Part shown: piece by piece, positions 11,218-25,500 of the stretch | Layout of the letters: each line of letters begins with the position of its first letter | Position numbering within the stretch: position 1 is the stretch's first letter | Assembly: GCA_026874595.1 (NCBI GenBank) | Contig: CM049307.1 | Span: forward strand, 35,818,862-35,882,861 | Direction of reading: 5' to 3' | Length of the DNA stretch: 64,000 nucleotides | DNA from: Sipunculus nudus | Lineage: Eukaryota > Annelida > Sipuncula > Golfingiida > Sipunculidae | The notes under the pieces: model-generated | Told to the model about the DNA's origin: nothing | What the model saw: only the letters and a program-made list of their open reading frames with translations | Database searches by the model: none | Position numbers and translations under genes: made by a program

Positions 11218-13206
11218 CTGTTTCAATGCATATTGTGGTGGGACACAATTATGGGGTTTATTTGAGTATATTGTATAGAGCCATAAAGAGATGCTAAAAA
11301 TGGGCATATATATGCAGTCATTTAACAGACTCGCACAAATGTGTGCGGACTCCCGCCTTTTGTGGGGGTGGGTGGGGGGGGGGGGGGGTTAAACCTATAT
11401 TTGTCCGGCTTAGGCCCCTCCTTTTCTGGATCAGAGAACCCGCATTTGACCCTAGCTTTTCGCAAATCCTGGATAGGCCCCGTGGCACGAAGTACGTGCA
11501 ACTTGCAATGGTTTTGCAGCGAAAAGTGTTTATGAACAATTTATCACAAATGAACACTTTTAATAATTATCATTACATTTACACTGCAATTAGTTCGTCT
11601 GTTATAGTACTGGTGCCATGGGCCTTGTTTCAGAGCATAGCGGGGTGGTGGTGGGGGGGGGGGGGGGGGATGGTGGTGGTGGACATGTCTCCCTTAATTT
11701 TTAGGGATGGGGTGTCATTAGTTTTAATTTTTGATATAATTCCGTCAGTCTGTTTATGGTCTCTTCTTTTTCCTCAATAATCATCAGCACATCGGTCACC
11801 TTATAAGAACATGTAAAAATAAGGATAATATACCATTGAAAGTTTAGCAAAACATATTTTTTTTTTTTGGCTGATTATATATATCACAATATATAGAGTG
11901 AGGGACAGGGATTAATGTTCTGAATGTCTTTTAATACTTTCTATGGGGCAGCGGGGAAAGGGGGTGTGCTTCTGTCAGTTCTCTTTTATAGATTTAGCCC
12001 TCGTATTTTCTCAGCAAATAAGTCCTATGACCAGTACAGGTCATGTCTGGTCATAACTGTCATTATATTATTCGGAAGTTAGGCCTTTTTACAGCACTAT
12101 AGCATATTAATGTACGAGACACGCATGGAGTGCATTTGTGCTCACGTCAGCATTTTTATCATTTGTTCCCCATCGATCGATATATGATTCTGCATGTCTG
12201 GGTCCGCACAGATTGTACGTACTCCTCTACTGGATTATGGTCCGCGCTGTGGTATGTGTATATTATGTATACAGCCAACTACGCGACCAGATCAGGTTGT
12301 GTAACCATGCATGACACCTAAGGACTGATAAGCAAATAATTAAGTTTAAGTAACCAGAGTGGAAAAGAACTGAGAAATAAATAAGTTCGTGTTACCATGA
12401 ATTAGCCCATATAAAGGAATTAAAAAGGACAAAGAGGGCTTAGGTATTCCCTCTCAAAAAGATAAAGAAGCATCTAAAAAGTAAAATTGTTGTGGAGCTT
12501 TCAGTAGTGTCAATGAATGGACTGTGCAAATACGTAACATGAATGAGATTTATCTGGATGAAACCGGATGAAACAGGGTTCATTCGGGTTCGATGCATGC
12601 ATCCACAGCAATGATTCATTATAAACTGGATCTGGCTGGATGGAGTTTCAAAAATCTTAAAATTAGATATTTATATTATTAAAATGGATTTAAAGAGGCG
12701 CCAATAAACCTTCGTGTTAGTAAATTAACTACACTATAGTAAACCCTTAAATTTGTACAACAATATACTAGTATTCAGTGTCACTCAAAGGCAATAACAT
12801 ATATCTTACACGATTGCATATATAACTTTTACTAAAAATTAATACTGAGCAAAGAAAGGGCTTAATTCGTTCACGATATTGTCTAATTTTGGTCCATTTT
12901 TTTTCAAACATGCTCACCCACTCATTTAACTATATATGGCTGCCATGGATCGATAAACCGATACAACGATACACCGCATGGATACGGTTATAATATATAC
13001 CATGATGCATTGCATGTTGTATCGCCGTTTCGACGAAACACAATGACTGCTAATAGAGATACAACTATAACCTGTATTCAAATATTTGAACGATAAGACA
13101 AGATTGAGCGGTTATACCCTATTTTCTACTCATTTTCTGAGGATATGGAAAAGTTTTTAGCTTGGATATATATAAACTGATCATATAGGCCTATATAATA
13201 TCCCGG

Positions 13207-13228
13207 TCTATCTATATCTATCTATCTA

Positions 13229-13274
<46 letters not shown>

Positions 13275-13275
13275 C
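13207..13275. repeat. Compound (CTAT)n(CT)n(TA)n microsatellite
   Basis: CTAT units, then CT units, then TA units in unbroken succession. Confidence 0.95.
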
Positions 13276-13603
13276 TGAGGGATTATATATACTAATATAT
13301 GAGGGATTTCATCTGGTTTCATCCAGCCAACGGTTAGAACTGGATAATTATGACTGGACGAAATTCTGCATGAAGTATTTGATAAATTGATAAATGTGCT
13401 TAAAAACAAACAATTTAGCACTTTTTTATGATTATGTTTACACATGCACCGGCGGATAATTATAGTTCGTATTTTTTGTGCTTGAATAACAAGCACTATC
13501 TATCGAATAAAATTAATATTAACGACATTAACAGGCATAGACACGCATGCTGTGCACATATGCTGACGACAGCATTTGGTGTCATTTGTTCCCTTTGATA
13601 GTC

Positions 13604-13920
13604 TGGTAGCTTAGCGTCATGACAGATTTTGGCCATATCGTTACCGACCGGATAAAAGCACCAAAGTTTGTATATAGGTAGAGTACACCAAAAAGGATGA
13701 TTTCAGAGGGAGTGCCCTCATGGAGTACCCACGAGATAAGTTTCAGAGCCTGAAAACCATGCATCTTCGCCTTGCGTATCACAGTTCCCTAGCTCTTTTA
13801 GCATGAAAATGAAGAGGGGTAGGGAAAAATCGCTTTAGATCCACTACGGTTTAATGAAATACAGTAAATTATATACAAAAAGAAAGCTAAAAAAAGCCAG
13901 TTCTTTCTATCATTACCATT
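13604..13920. repeat. Duplicated intergenic segment, copy 1
   Basis: Diverged direct repeat of 14614-14980. Shared words include TAGAGTACA, GATTT(C/T)AGAGGG, and GGAAAAATC(G/A)CTT(T/C)AGA(T/C)CC. Both copies are on the same strand, about 1.01 kb apart. Function is unknown; it may be a fragment of a dispersed element. Confidence 0.55.
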
Positions 13921-14613
13921 TACATTGTTACATTATACACCTATAGCCCAAAAATGTAGAATGCATGGTCACGTGACGATACCTTTTCTCGAATTCGGGA
14001 CTGAGGAAGCTACATGAAAACACAAAAACAAGATATTAAGAGTATATAAAAGAGAAAAATGTGCAAATATTTTTCTTGTTTACTATGGTTGAGTTTGTGA
14101 TTCAGTTTTTGGGGAAATTATTAAATATTTATAATAAAGGATAGTTGTCTTAGCGGGTACTGGTGTTTGAACAAAATATGACCATGCAATAAACCATATT
14201 TCCGATCAAGATCAACCTAACGTTCATATTTTTATATGTTCTTGTTATTCATTGTAACTGATCTCTGTAAATCGTTGCAAATTCAAGATGAAAACTTCTT
14301 GGCAAGCATGATGATATTTTATCAGAATTTATTTATTAACTATCTTATAGTCGCTATGTTACAAGAGTGCGAGCTCATTCCTGAAAATATGTTGACAAAT
14401 TACCAATTAAGCATCACCTGTTTCAAAATTCATTAAAAATTGAAATTTAACACATAAATAAAATCTTTAAGACTGCGTTAACAAATAAAACCGGTCATAT
14501 ATTAATATTAAAGCCAAATACTTACAATGCGATACTAGCACATTCTGGAACACAACCTGGGTAGTTTACTTAATGCAGTTACATTTTCAAAGGGATGTAC
14601 AATCAAGATTTGC

Positions 14614-14980
14614 TTTTAGTCAGGTGGCTCAGCGTCAAATTTGGACTCTATCGTTACAGATCGGATTTATTAAAAGCACTAATCTTTGTAGGTGGATAGA
14701 GTACATCCAGGGGGTTGATTTTAGAGGGGGTCCCCAGGTGAAGTACATACTAGTTTCGTTTTAACGCCTGAACCTATTTGGCCCTTGCTCACCGAAATAA
14801 CAAAATTTAACATAAAATATGTAGAAATAACAAAATAACAAAACATAACATCAAAATTTAGCATAAAAATATGAAGGGTCAGGGAAAGGAAAAATCACTT
14901 CAGACCCGCTTTATCTGGATAGAATATTGCAAAAGATATACCAAATAAAAGACAAAGAAAAATACGTTCCAGTTTAATAT
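14614..14980. repeat. Duplicated intergenic segment, copy 2
   Basis: Second copy of the segment at 13604-13920, with small insertions of (ATAACAAAA)-type repeats near 14800-14860. Confidence 0.55.
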
Positions 14981-17900
14981 GTACATTTTACTATACATCT
15001 GTCTTGCATTTTTATTATGTATAGAAACTGTCCTGTTTGTATAGTGGTTTTCTACTGTGGCTTAATTAATAAATATAGTGTTACTTGAATATTCATTATT
15101 TCATCCATGTCCTGTAGAATATAAGCCTACATTTCATTTTCCTTTCTTATTCCTGCATCCCATTAATTTTTAACTTCAAACCTGTTTTCTTTTTTTTTTT
15201 TTGGAATGTAAAAATAAATACCATAGATACATGATTCATTTTTCTATATTATATGCATGCCTGCGGTTTAATCAATTTCACAGGTCATTCTATTTCCCGT
15301 TTTAGGTTTCAAATATTTTTATGAAATGATTTAATCGCGAACAAGATGTCTATAAATAAATGAAAGCTTGAAAGTATATGTCAGATTAACAAAATCGACC
15401 AATTATATTCCAAATCCAATATATGAGTTTTCTGTATCTCCAAACACTCTCTGAAATTCACCCAAAAGGTTCTTATAGGTTTAGAAATCAAACATTGACA
15501 AACAACTCTAAACAACAGAAGGTGTAGGTTAACTCGAGACAAAGCCCACTTTTCCTGATAGATATGTTGTGATTGCTTCTACAGAACTTAAGACTTACAC
15601 TAAAATGGTGGTCTCAGCATCATAATACAACTTAAGCGCGGCGGTGGCGGAACGCGACTGAAAACACGTCATGGATGTGAGGCAAAACGAATACAATTGA
15701 GCCCCACATTTATGAGTTTCCTTTTTTTCACAAAGGAGAAAAACGAAGAATAAATTCATGAAGAGTTTAGTAAAATGTTAAGTTTTAGACTTTTAAGGGT
15801 AAAAATACATTTCTTTTAAAATTTCAAAATTGTAACAATTCAGGGAATGTCAGGGAATAGTTTAAAGCCCTTTCTCCACAAATACTGTGAAACGTGCTCA
15901 GCTGAACGAGGTTAAAATGGCTTGCGATGTGTATATTTGAAGAATTTCTGGGACAAATAGGTAAGCGACCACTGATATGACGGCTCTATTGGCAGTGTGC
16001 TACATCGCGTGTTTCAACGCCGTGTACGTGCTTAGAGAACGGAAGGGGGGGGGGGGGGGAGTGTAACTAAATGACCTAAACATGACGTCTGGCATCTTAA
16101 CTGTTAACACAAAACATGCTAGTCGAGCTTTTATTCAGTTACACTAGTTTACACTGGTTTTATTTTTTGGTAAATAAGATCAGAGCAGATCTGGACGTCT
16201 TACGTCACGACCAGTAACTGTTGTTCAAGTAGTGAGTGGTTTTGAATATTATAGTGATCACTGCCATTGCAACAGCGAAACCGTCTGTAGGAGAGGAGCC
16301 ACAGGACGCATTCAATGCATCTCATCTGTATATTAGACAAACACATTTTCTGATCACCTGCCACGGTCGTAAGCTTTTTATAAATATGACTAAAAAATCA
16401 CGACAACACTCCATTAACTGCTGATATGAAAATAGGGTCTTATACTTTAATCTTTCATATCCTTTAACCCAGATGAAGTTTAGTTTATGAAAGACTGGAC
16501 AGGTAGCAGCACCTACTATTGCTGGGCATCACCCTTCCGCTAGATGTCGTTTCTGTTAAAAAAAAAAAGAATTTTAGCGAGTCAAGTCTGCGCTGTGTGG
16601 CTTGGCATTTCCCTTTTTTCCGCTTACGTATCGGTGTAATCTTTTTTTTTTTTTTTGGGGGGGGGGGGGGGGGGGGCGTAGTTTTCAGCTAATTCCAGCG
16701 TAGGTTTCCAGTACTATCCACACAGTTCAATGCTCATTTAAGGTCCACGGGCGTCCTAAAAAACACAAGAACATTCCAACCATACTATATTAGAATGTAC
16801 ACACTGCACAAAGAACAAAGTCCCATTTCAGTGCCACAAAATAGTATTTTATTTATTATTTTTTTGGGTGTATTTTAAAGGCATATTATACTATAATAAT
16901 TTCTTTGTGCTAATAAATTACATAAAATGTCTACCCTAACCCCTCCCTTTACAAAATCAGTACGCTGCATGGCTGCTATTGCTGTTATCATATATATTAC
17001 ACAAGTATCCTTAATACATATATGCTAATTCCAACAGGTATATATTATATGTGTCTATTATTTAATAGATGCCACATCAATCTGCAACCTATATTGTTTA
17101 AAGACCTGTAATAAACTCTGAAACAATCCAGATGAGCAAAACTGTTAAACATGGTATCCTAGAGTTGTTATTACAAATAGCTCTGTGAAAGGTTATGATA
17201 ACAATCATATATACAGTCATTTACTATGTAATGTCCCACCCACTTATAAATCATATACTTCCCGTATCACTAAACAAAGTCACGAACCAAAGACAGATAC
17301 ATGAACCAAGAGAACACTCTAGAAGTAAGCTCCGTGCTTGAGATCCTTAAAATATCATACTACAAATTCGTCATCGCCCCCTTCATCATCATCATCATCA
17401 TATCAATATCATTATCACTACGTGTACAGATTACTAAAGAACCCAGTTGAGTTCTGACAATGTATCCAAAATATAACTCTGTTCTGTCAAAAAGGTGACC
17501 TGCCCTGAGGGTGGAAGCGTCTGTACATACTTCCCTTTCTCAATGCACAGTCAATACACCGGTTAAAGACAACATGAAAGTGCTAAATCACAGACAAAAA
17601 GACCGCTCATAAAGGTCTGGCCACAGTGTCCTGAACTCCAGCATATTCAAGACACTTTGCTCCCAGTTGAGTAAAACCTGGCATCTTCTTTACAAAATTT
17701 CCTGCCTGGTTTGAGGAAGATGCTTTTGCTACTGCGGAGATGTTGAAGATAAGTGTCGACAACTGCCCGTCGAACCTACCAAATCGGAATGAGACACCAG
17801 AAAGGTGGCGACATCTATCCGTTGGCACCCTAATTACACTCATCTAAAGCGTCTTCAAATGTCAAAGCCAAATTGCTGGGCAGTCCCAATACGTCATGAC

Positions 17901-20900
17901 GTGCAATACTGAATCATTCTTTAAACCAATAAACACTGGAATGTGCGGACCAGACCTTTCATGTAACAGACTATTCTGCCTGGTCATCTAGTTTTTATAT
18001 ACATGTGTAGATATTTGAGAAACTATAGGAATAACAATACCGAATACACAGGTTCCGTTTCATTAAAAAGTTCTATGCAATCAGGTATCATCTGCATCGA
18101 ATAAAGAGAAACAAACCACATACAATTGTCTACAACTTCGACCAAATCTTAATCAACGAGGTACAGAGTTTTTAGCTTTCCGTCAAGTCACGTCTCATAC
18201 GGATCAGACCCAAAAAAATACTTCACCGGCACAAAAAAAAAAAAGATCTCCTCTCCCACTGAATTAATAATCAGTGTATTAATTAATTTTCACTGAATTA
18301 AGACTGAAGTTCGAGATCACCCTTCACACCACCCATTTACGTAGATCAGTGTAACATAGCGCTCTTCCGAGGAAAACATCGGGTCACAGATGCATTATTT
18401 GAAGAATATATAGAACAAGTTTCAGCATCTAACTTGATGTCAGAATCGATTTTGCAAAGAAGCACAGATCATAAACTATTATTCAGCATTGCTAGCCTCG
18501 CTCCCTCCGCGGGACCTTAGTATTCATGCTTAACTCCACAACTTTATCTCATCGGGTAGACTTGTATTTAGGTTAAGCAGTGTGTTCACAGTATGCTGTA
18601 GTCTACCATGACTGCCCGATTTGAACGCTGTTCAGATATCAGTGACCCTTCGTTTAACCCATTACCACCAGAGGTCGCACAACAACGGTCCCATTCATGT
18701 TTCATTCCCTGATCCCGGCCTTCTTGGGCATGAAAGGAAAAGGGTCTGAACTGATCAATGTTTATGACCGCGCGTCTGGATTTCAGCTATATTTACACAC
18801 TGGAAAATGGTGCATCCTCACAGGGGATTTCGACAACTTTATACAGGAATGTACAGTGAAAGTCAGCATTATATTTTTTTATTTATTTCAGCCCATTCAT
18901 TAGGACAGAGTATTTCAAAAACAGGCTCTGGGTGAATCCATGTGGACACTTTAAATCGAAACTGAACACTGAAGACTGATTTTTTTTTTTCATCAACGAG
19001 CAAAGGAAGATTTTTTTTCAAAATTAATCAAATGAATGGGAATTATTTGAAACCATCTATTGTTGGTGTTGCTTCACCATTAACTTAAAACTGACAAACT
19101 GTCTCTAAAAATAGATACATAACGATTTAGTATCAAACAAAATCCTAACTGAAAGAGCACTGCACGCATTATATATATATATATATATATTTCATATATA
19201 TATACTAATAATACTGGCAAGATATCATAGGCTAATTATATAAGAATATCAATATCAGAGTGCATGTACTAGTATTAACAGCTTGGGGATAAGGTACCTT
19301 AAAATAGTAGCCCTCAGGCTCATACTGACAGCGGACTCGTTTTTTTTTTCTATGTTAAATCTAAGTTCTCATGTAAACCAATGCAGCCACATACCATGTC
19401 CCAATATCAATAAATATATCTGGTCCAATGCTGCAAATAAAAACAACTCAACACAGAGTAACCAGTGGCAGTCATAAAGTCAGAAAAGTTTAAAGGACCA
19501 CTGGTTGAAGCACACGGCACACTGACAACACTATACTTGTGTTGTCGTAACCTCTCTGTTGCATAAAATCCATCCCATGCAACATGAATCAAGCAGAGTA
19601 ATGTAATAACAAATAACATCTGAGATCCACCCAGCATTACTTATTATTTCCTCGTCTATCTTCACCTGGTTACTCACTATGACCAGGTTATCCGTTTCCA
19701 GGGAAAAAAAAAACATATTACAAAATGAAAGCACTGACAAAATTAAACACGATGACCATTAACCGAATAACATAATGTAAATGAATCAATCCATATCAGT
19801 ACTGATTAATATAATTCAACAATATAAATTATGATATAACATCAGCCTCACAGGCACAAGTTCATGTAATAATAATCATAATAATAATAGTAATCAGTCA
19901 GATATCAGGTCAGGTGTTTCTAACAATGTTTTATTGTACACACAAACCAATATAATTTGGTTATGGCAGAATTTAAAGCCTTTACCTGTACAGTAACGCG
20001 GAATACCAGTCATCATCCCGAATGTACTGTTAATGCTGATATTTCACTGGATCAATTATATCACAAATATAAGAGAAAGAATTTTTTTTTCACCAGGAAG
20101 TAGGAATTGTAATACAAGTGTATTTTTTACCAACTTGGGTAAAAACCATTCAATAAAGTCAAATCAATAAGAAGTGTTGGTATCTATCTGCCTTAATGAA
20201 ACTAATTCCTGTATGGATCCATATGGTTCGTCTCAAAGAGGCATACTGACTTTGTTTTAACAAGGAGCTGTTGTAACCTCCTTGCCTTTCAACACGACAT
20301 AACAGAAATATAAACACCTCTATCAAATCCTATGGCGATGTCACTGTTTATACCAGACATATTGCTATATGCTATTCTAAGCAGGCTGGTTGACCTTTTG
20401 AACTGTTTATAATGCAAAATATATTCTTCCTCAGCATTCATTAAAGATATGAAACTGCTATAGCTACATTTACAACAAAATTATGTAATCTCTTGCTGTA
20501 TGCTACATATGTTATGTAAAGTATAGAAATTTGAAACAAGTGAAACGGTGCACCTGCAATAATGGCACAATAAATATGATCATTAGAACCACAGCTGGTC
20601 CAGCTGCTGGGCTTGGTATAAAGTTCAGTGCTTGGTTTGTCCGCTCTTTCAAGTTAAATTCAAAAGTACATTCTTTCAAGAGAAAAGTTCTTTTTCTGGA
20701 GTATCCAATTTGCTTAAGGTCTCATAAGTATATCAGGAATCTATTTACACATAGTTTTAGTCTTTCATTAGCATTACCTTTATTAATAGTTGCTCTTGGA
20801 CCACTTCTTGTACATATTATGAGGGCTAGAATATTTTCTACAATGTGGTTTGTGAAACTTTGGAATTTCCCAAAACTGGTTGCATTTTTAAAGATTTAAA

Positions 20901-22365
20901 AATAATTTTACTAGTTTCATTTATTTTAACGTTTAATTGATATTCTTAAGTCTATGGTTCAAAACATTACATTTTCACAATATGACGTTTTTAACATATG
21001 TTGTAAAATGCATACTTTTATGTTTTGTCTTTCTTTCATGGGAAGCCTCTTATACTGGAAAGTGAAATTAAAAAAAAATATTTGTGTACAATTAACACTT
21101 GAATATGCAATAAAATCATGATTTTTTATAATGTTACACATAATAACTCAGCATTGGGCAGTTGATCAAAAGAATTTGTAAATGCTTCACCAGACCTTGC
21201 CATAGACATTATTGGATACAAACAGGCTGTGTTTCAATGTTCAAATTAGGTTTCTAGAGTATTAACAGAACATAAGCCCCCCCCCCCCCCTCCCCCCCCC
21301 CCCAAACAGAGTATATATTTATTCCTGTGCATGTATGAGACTGTGTGCATTTATATCATGTCTGTAAATAACCCCATGATACAGTGGTATATTATAAGGA
21401 AGTTCTTCACAGGAAAATAAAACTTTGCTGAGAAATAATGTTTAGTCCAATCTTTGGAATCAACAAATTCTCTAATACTGTGAAATAGTTTCATCTGATA
21501 CATATGTGATGTGACGACTTTGAAATTCAGGAAGTCAAGTCAGAAATTTATCTAATTCCTCTTTTATTATGACAGAAACCTCTGAACAGAGCTAAAGGGT
21601 TTAGCAGCCATGCCCATATACATTATTAAGTGCAAACTGATGGATTTATAGGAGTTAACCCGCCTCCCACCCGATCAATAAGTACAAGGATTAATTCTTT
21701 TTTAATCAACTGCAGCGACTTCCACTCCCCCTGAATCCTCTCCACTTACTGTAGTTGCAGATCTTCATATTAGCTGGAGTGTAAATACAGGTTACTCAAT
21801 ATATCATAATCATAACTTGTGTCATATGCAGCAATATCTATTATGTTATGAATTGAAAAGTGCTTTAAAGCTTTGCATCTGAGAAGCTACTGGAGTACCG
21901 GTTTCTCCCCCTTGATGGGGTAGCTGTTATACAATCATCAAAATCTCCATGCTAATCAAAGATTATGAAAAATATGTATGTGATGTATATGGTTAATGTT
22001 ATAAACCTAAGCTGTACGTGGTATTCTGCTTCAGGCAAAGCAATCTGAGTGATTGTAAATAAATGATTATAATTATAATAAAATACTGAAACTATGCCGT
22101 GTCATCCAATCTCTCTTTAACAACAATTCCAAAATAAACATCAACATCACGCCAGCATTATCTGCTGTGAAAGAACTGACAATATCAAATATGTCCAAAC
22201 ATCAGTGTCATCTGGGCTCGAGTTTCCAACACAAAGTTTTGAAGAAAACTGAACCACTGAGTTAAACAAATACACACACATACACCGTCCTGTCTGACCA
22301 GCCTCTCAAAGATATCAGCGTCTCAAAAAAGTTCATAATTAAATATGCACTAGTTTCTACCTCTG

Positions 22366-22542
22366 TTACATGGGTAACACCATGGGAGTCCGTTGTGCGA
22401 TGGGTGTATGGCAAAACGAGCAATCATTCCGTTTGCTGGCGCACCCGTCACATAATACAAAATGATTACATGGTAATACTATTATATTCCTATTCTTCTC
22501 TTGACAAACCATACACTTGTAGGCCGTGTACTGGAATATAAC
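22366..22542 (-). CDS. UNK: UNK exon with RING finger and stop codon
   Basis: 58 codons then TAA (22366-22368), after a CTGTTTTCCAG acceptor. RING: C-x2-C (CMVC), CNH, C-x2-C (CDGC) and C-x2-C (CSFC), the divergent Unkempt type. The adjoining intron (22543-22945) carries a diverged ~84-bp tandem duplication at about 22688-22830. Confidence 0.95.
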   Translation of the reverse strand, partial: VIFQYTAYKCMVCQEKNRNIIVLPCNHFVLCDGCASKRNDCSFCHTPIAQRTPMVLPM

Positions 22543-25500
22543 CTGGAAAACAGAGAAATATAGCCATGAGACCAACTCACTGTACATATCATTTAAGGAT
22601 AAAGAAATCAAGGGAAATGCATTTGCTTTCATAAATAAATGCTGTACATATTTGAGATGTCAAACTCCATTAATGTAAATAATCTATAGTGTCAAATTTA
22701 CAAGTACCCTGGTATAAGAAAAATTTAGGCATACATTTAAAAGATAAACCCCTTAATGTTAAATAATCTTTTGTGTCAAAGTACAAGTACCTTGGTGTAA
22801 GAAGCATTTAGGCAAATAGTTAATAGACAAACCCCATATTATGGGATTTCAGTGTTCAAACCTGTTAAAATAGGGTCTGTTGAAAGTTAAGTGTTTAAGA
22901 CACATGTATAACAAAGTAACAAAATCACAGACAAATATGGCTCACCTTTTCTACTGTTTCAAGATCCTGCCTCAGCTGGGACTGTATGTGTTTAATCTGT
23001 TGTGCTGGTAATGTTTCAAGCTCACTAATTCGCTGGAGACAGTGTAAATATGGCGAGCTTGGGAGACGATCTAATTCTTGTTTTAGCTGGGCCACCTGTT
23101 GTATCGCCTGAAACAGTCAAACAAACAGTATTGTAGATATACAAATTTAATTTCAATAGTATGCATATGCCTAGAACAAATAAAAGAACAAATAACAGGC
23201 TGTAATTATACATTATCTCATGACACAATACAGATCACTATACTCCATTTATAATACATTAAAAGTTTATATTCAGTCAAGATTTTTTCATGTTCTTTGA
23301 ATGACAACATTTTTCATAGAATCCTCTATGTAAGGTATTCATAAACTGAAAAAAAAGAATGAAAAAAATTTTAAAATAATTAGCCGATCAGATGCCACCA
23401 CAATGGCTTTAGGCAATTTTCATCTTATCAGTCAGGTGTTGCTTTCAGGCAGATGATCCATTATTGCCCTCATATCAATACAGGTAACTGAGGATGCTGA
23501 TATATTTCACTCTTCTCTGCTATGTGCCGGTGCATCAATGATCAATCAATGTATCATTAGCATCCTAGCAACAATCAGAATTCCGATATCCAACTGACAC
23601 ATAAGGCATGGAAAGTGTACAGCATGAATAACATTCCAATATTTTTCATTAGGCATCTTGGCATGTTTGACCTCTAACCCTAAACTCTGATTATGGTTTA
23701 ACAGTAAAGCTATGCTATATTTTTCATCTTTCTGATATTGAAAGCATTCTATACAAAGTGGACTAAAAGCATTAGTTCAACAGAACTTTTTTTCTGAAGC
23801 TATCAAGTAGATATGTAATTATATAGCAATGTCAAAATTTAATTTTTTTCAGAATTTTGAATTTTTAGTTTTGAAATTTTTTCTCTGATGTGGCACCATT
23901 TTATGAAATTCCTTTGTCAAAAGAAATGGTAAAGATATAGAAGTCTTCTCAATCTGTACACACAGACTACAGTCTTATCAAACATGATTACACAGAAAAC
24001 CCTCGTGTCAAGATCTTGAAGTTCTAGGTGATCAGGATGCATCAGAGATTCCTTGTATTATTAAGATTATGGGTGTTCTGCAATGAGGTGACTACAGTCA
24101 AGTAAGTGACTTAGGCCCAGGGAAGTAAGTGTGTCACTGTGGTTACTATTATGACGTCACAGTTGTAACAATGGTAGTTAGGCCTGCTACTGGGCTTTAA
24201 GTGAAGTATAATATTATTGCAGCACGACCCTGGATTCGACCTTGGTCTTATGGAATAATGTACACTAACCTCATCCCTCTGTTTGATGACCATAAGTCTT
24301 TCTTCCTCGGCCTGCTTGGCTTTCCTCATGGATTCCTCCGCTTCTTTCTTCCATGCATCACAAGCCTGAAAAGGAGATAAGTACATCAGTCATAAAGTCT
24401 GAGGGATGAACAGCATTGTGAAGGTCTAACAGTGTAGCTGAACTTGCTTAACCCTTTATAAGAATTGGTTGTAAAATCATGTTCGATGAATGAAAAAAAA
24501 AAAAAGACCAATGATGGATTGTTCATCCATTTTTTCATGTTACTTATATATTTCCATGATATATGCTGTGTGAGTTAGTATTCAAGGCTTAAAAACATGT
24601 TATCCTGATAATTATTATCAAATATTTAAGGTTATGCTGAAATATCTATGGGAAATGACCAGGTTGATGAAACTCATCAACTTCTGAAAATTCAGGATTG
24701 GAATCTTTTTTCTACATAACACTACTTCTTTGCATGTTCATACATAATTGTTTGGGATCGACTATACAAAGTTGCAACTAATTTAATTGATTATTAAAGA
24801 TAAAGAACAGTCATTGATATAATCAATAGGCCCACCACTAATATGGTGGAGTAGTTACTGACACTTCTGGCCTGAGCGATGCGGTCCTCCCATTGTGCCA
24901 GCTTGATCTTGTTGGTGGCCAGCTCTTCCCTCAGTCTCTGCACCTCACTATTACCATTGATCACGTTCCCTGTGAAGGACGATGACATCAGCGGGGACTG
25001 GGGCAGGCCGTTCCTGGGAGACATGGAGTTGTAGTCACCAATAGGGGGCACCTGCTGTTTACTGGTGTTGGGCTGACACATGAAAGCAGCAGCTGCAGCC
25101 TAAAAATAATAACAGAACCATAAATCACAAAATGATGCTCTTGTAAAATTAGATAAGCTACAAGGTACAGCCAGCTAACAGTCCTGTATCTGAGTTCCAG
25201 AAATAGGAATCTCCTATGTTTCACATCTTCTTATGCCAATCAATTAGGGCTATGAAATGATCCGCATGAAGACTTGATCTTAGTTTATGATAAATACATT
25301 GAAACATAAGCAAACAAATTTGTGTAGTTCCTAACAATTTCTTTCACATAACAGATATAATTGTGTGTAATATAAATGGATAAACATTTCTGAACAATAT
25401 GAAAATGGTCAACCATCAAAGCATTATCAATAAATCGCACCATGATTTATTATAACATTGAGGCTACTTGGCTCCTTCCACACACAATGATAACTCTCTG

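Larger units (their letters stand above)
10448..22365. other. About 12 kb intergenic region between H3.3 promoter and UNK 3' end
   Basis: No recognisable coding exon. It contains a TA repeat, several G and C homopolymers (11127, 11378, 11655, 16046, 16656, 21278), a small TIR element (11025-11217), a duplicated segment (13604/14614) and AT-rich filler. The UNK 3' UTR (minus strand) must use its right end; AATAAA on the minus strand occurs near 21562 and 21316. The longest frames (20531-20899 plus, 122 codons; 17607-17843 minus, 78 codons) match nothing I recognise and have no exon support. Confidence 0.55.

Noticed and set aside
11343-11780. 145-codon plus-strand frame
   Set aside because: It is kept open by G homopolymers (poly-Gly/Trp) and has no other protein character.
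17607-17843. Minus-strand frame of 78 codons (ends QDTVARPL)
   Set aside because: No recognised motif, no splice context linking it to other exons, and it sits in an otherwise empty region.
20531-20899. Plus-strand frame of 122 codons with a hydrophobic stretch
   Set aside because: AT-rich composition alone explains the hydrophobic Leu/Ile/Phe content; no family resemblance and no initiation or splice evidence.
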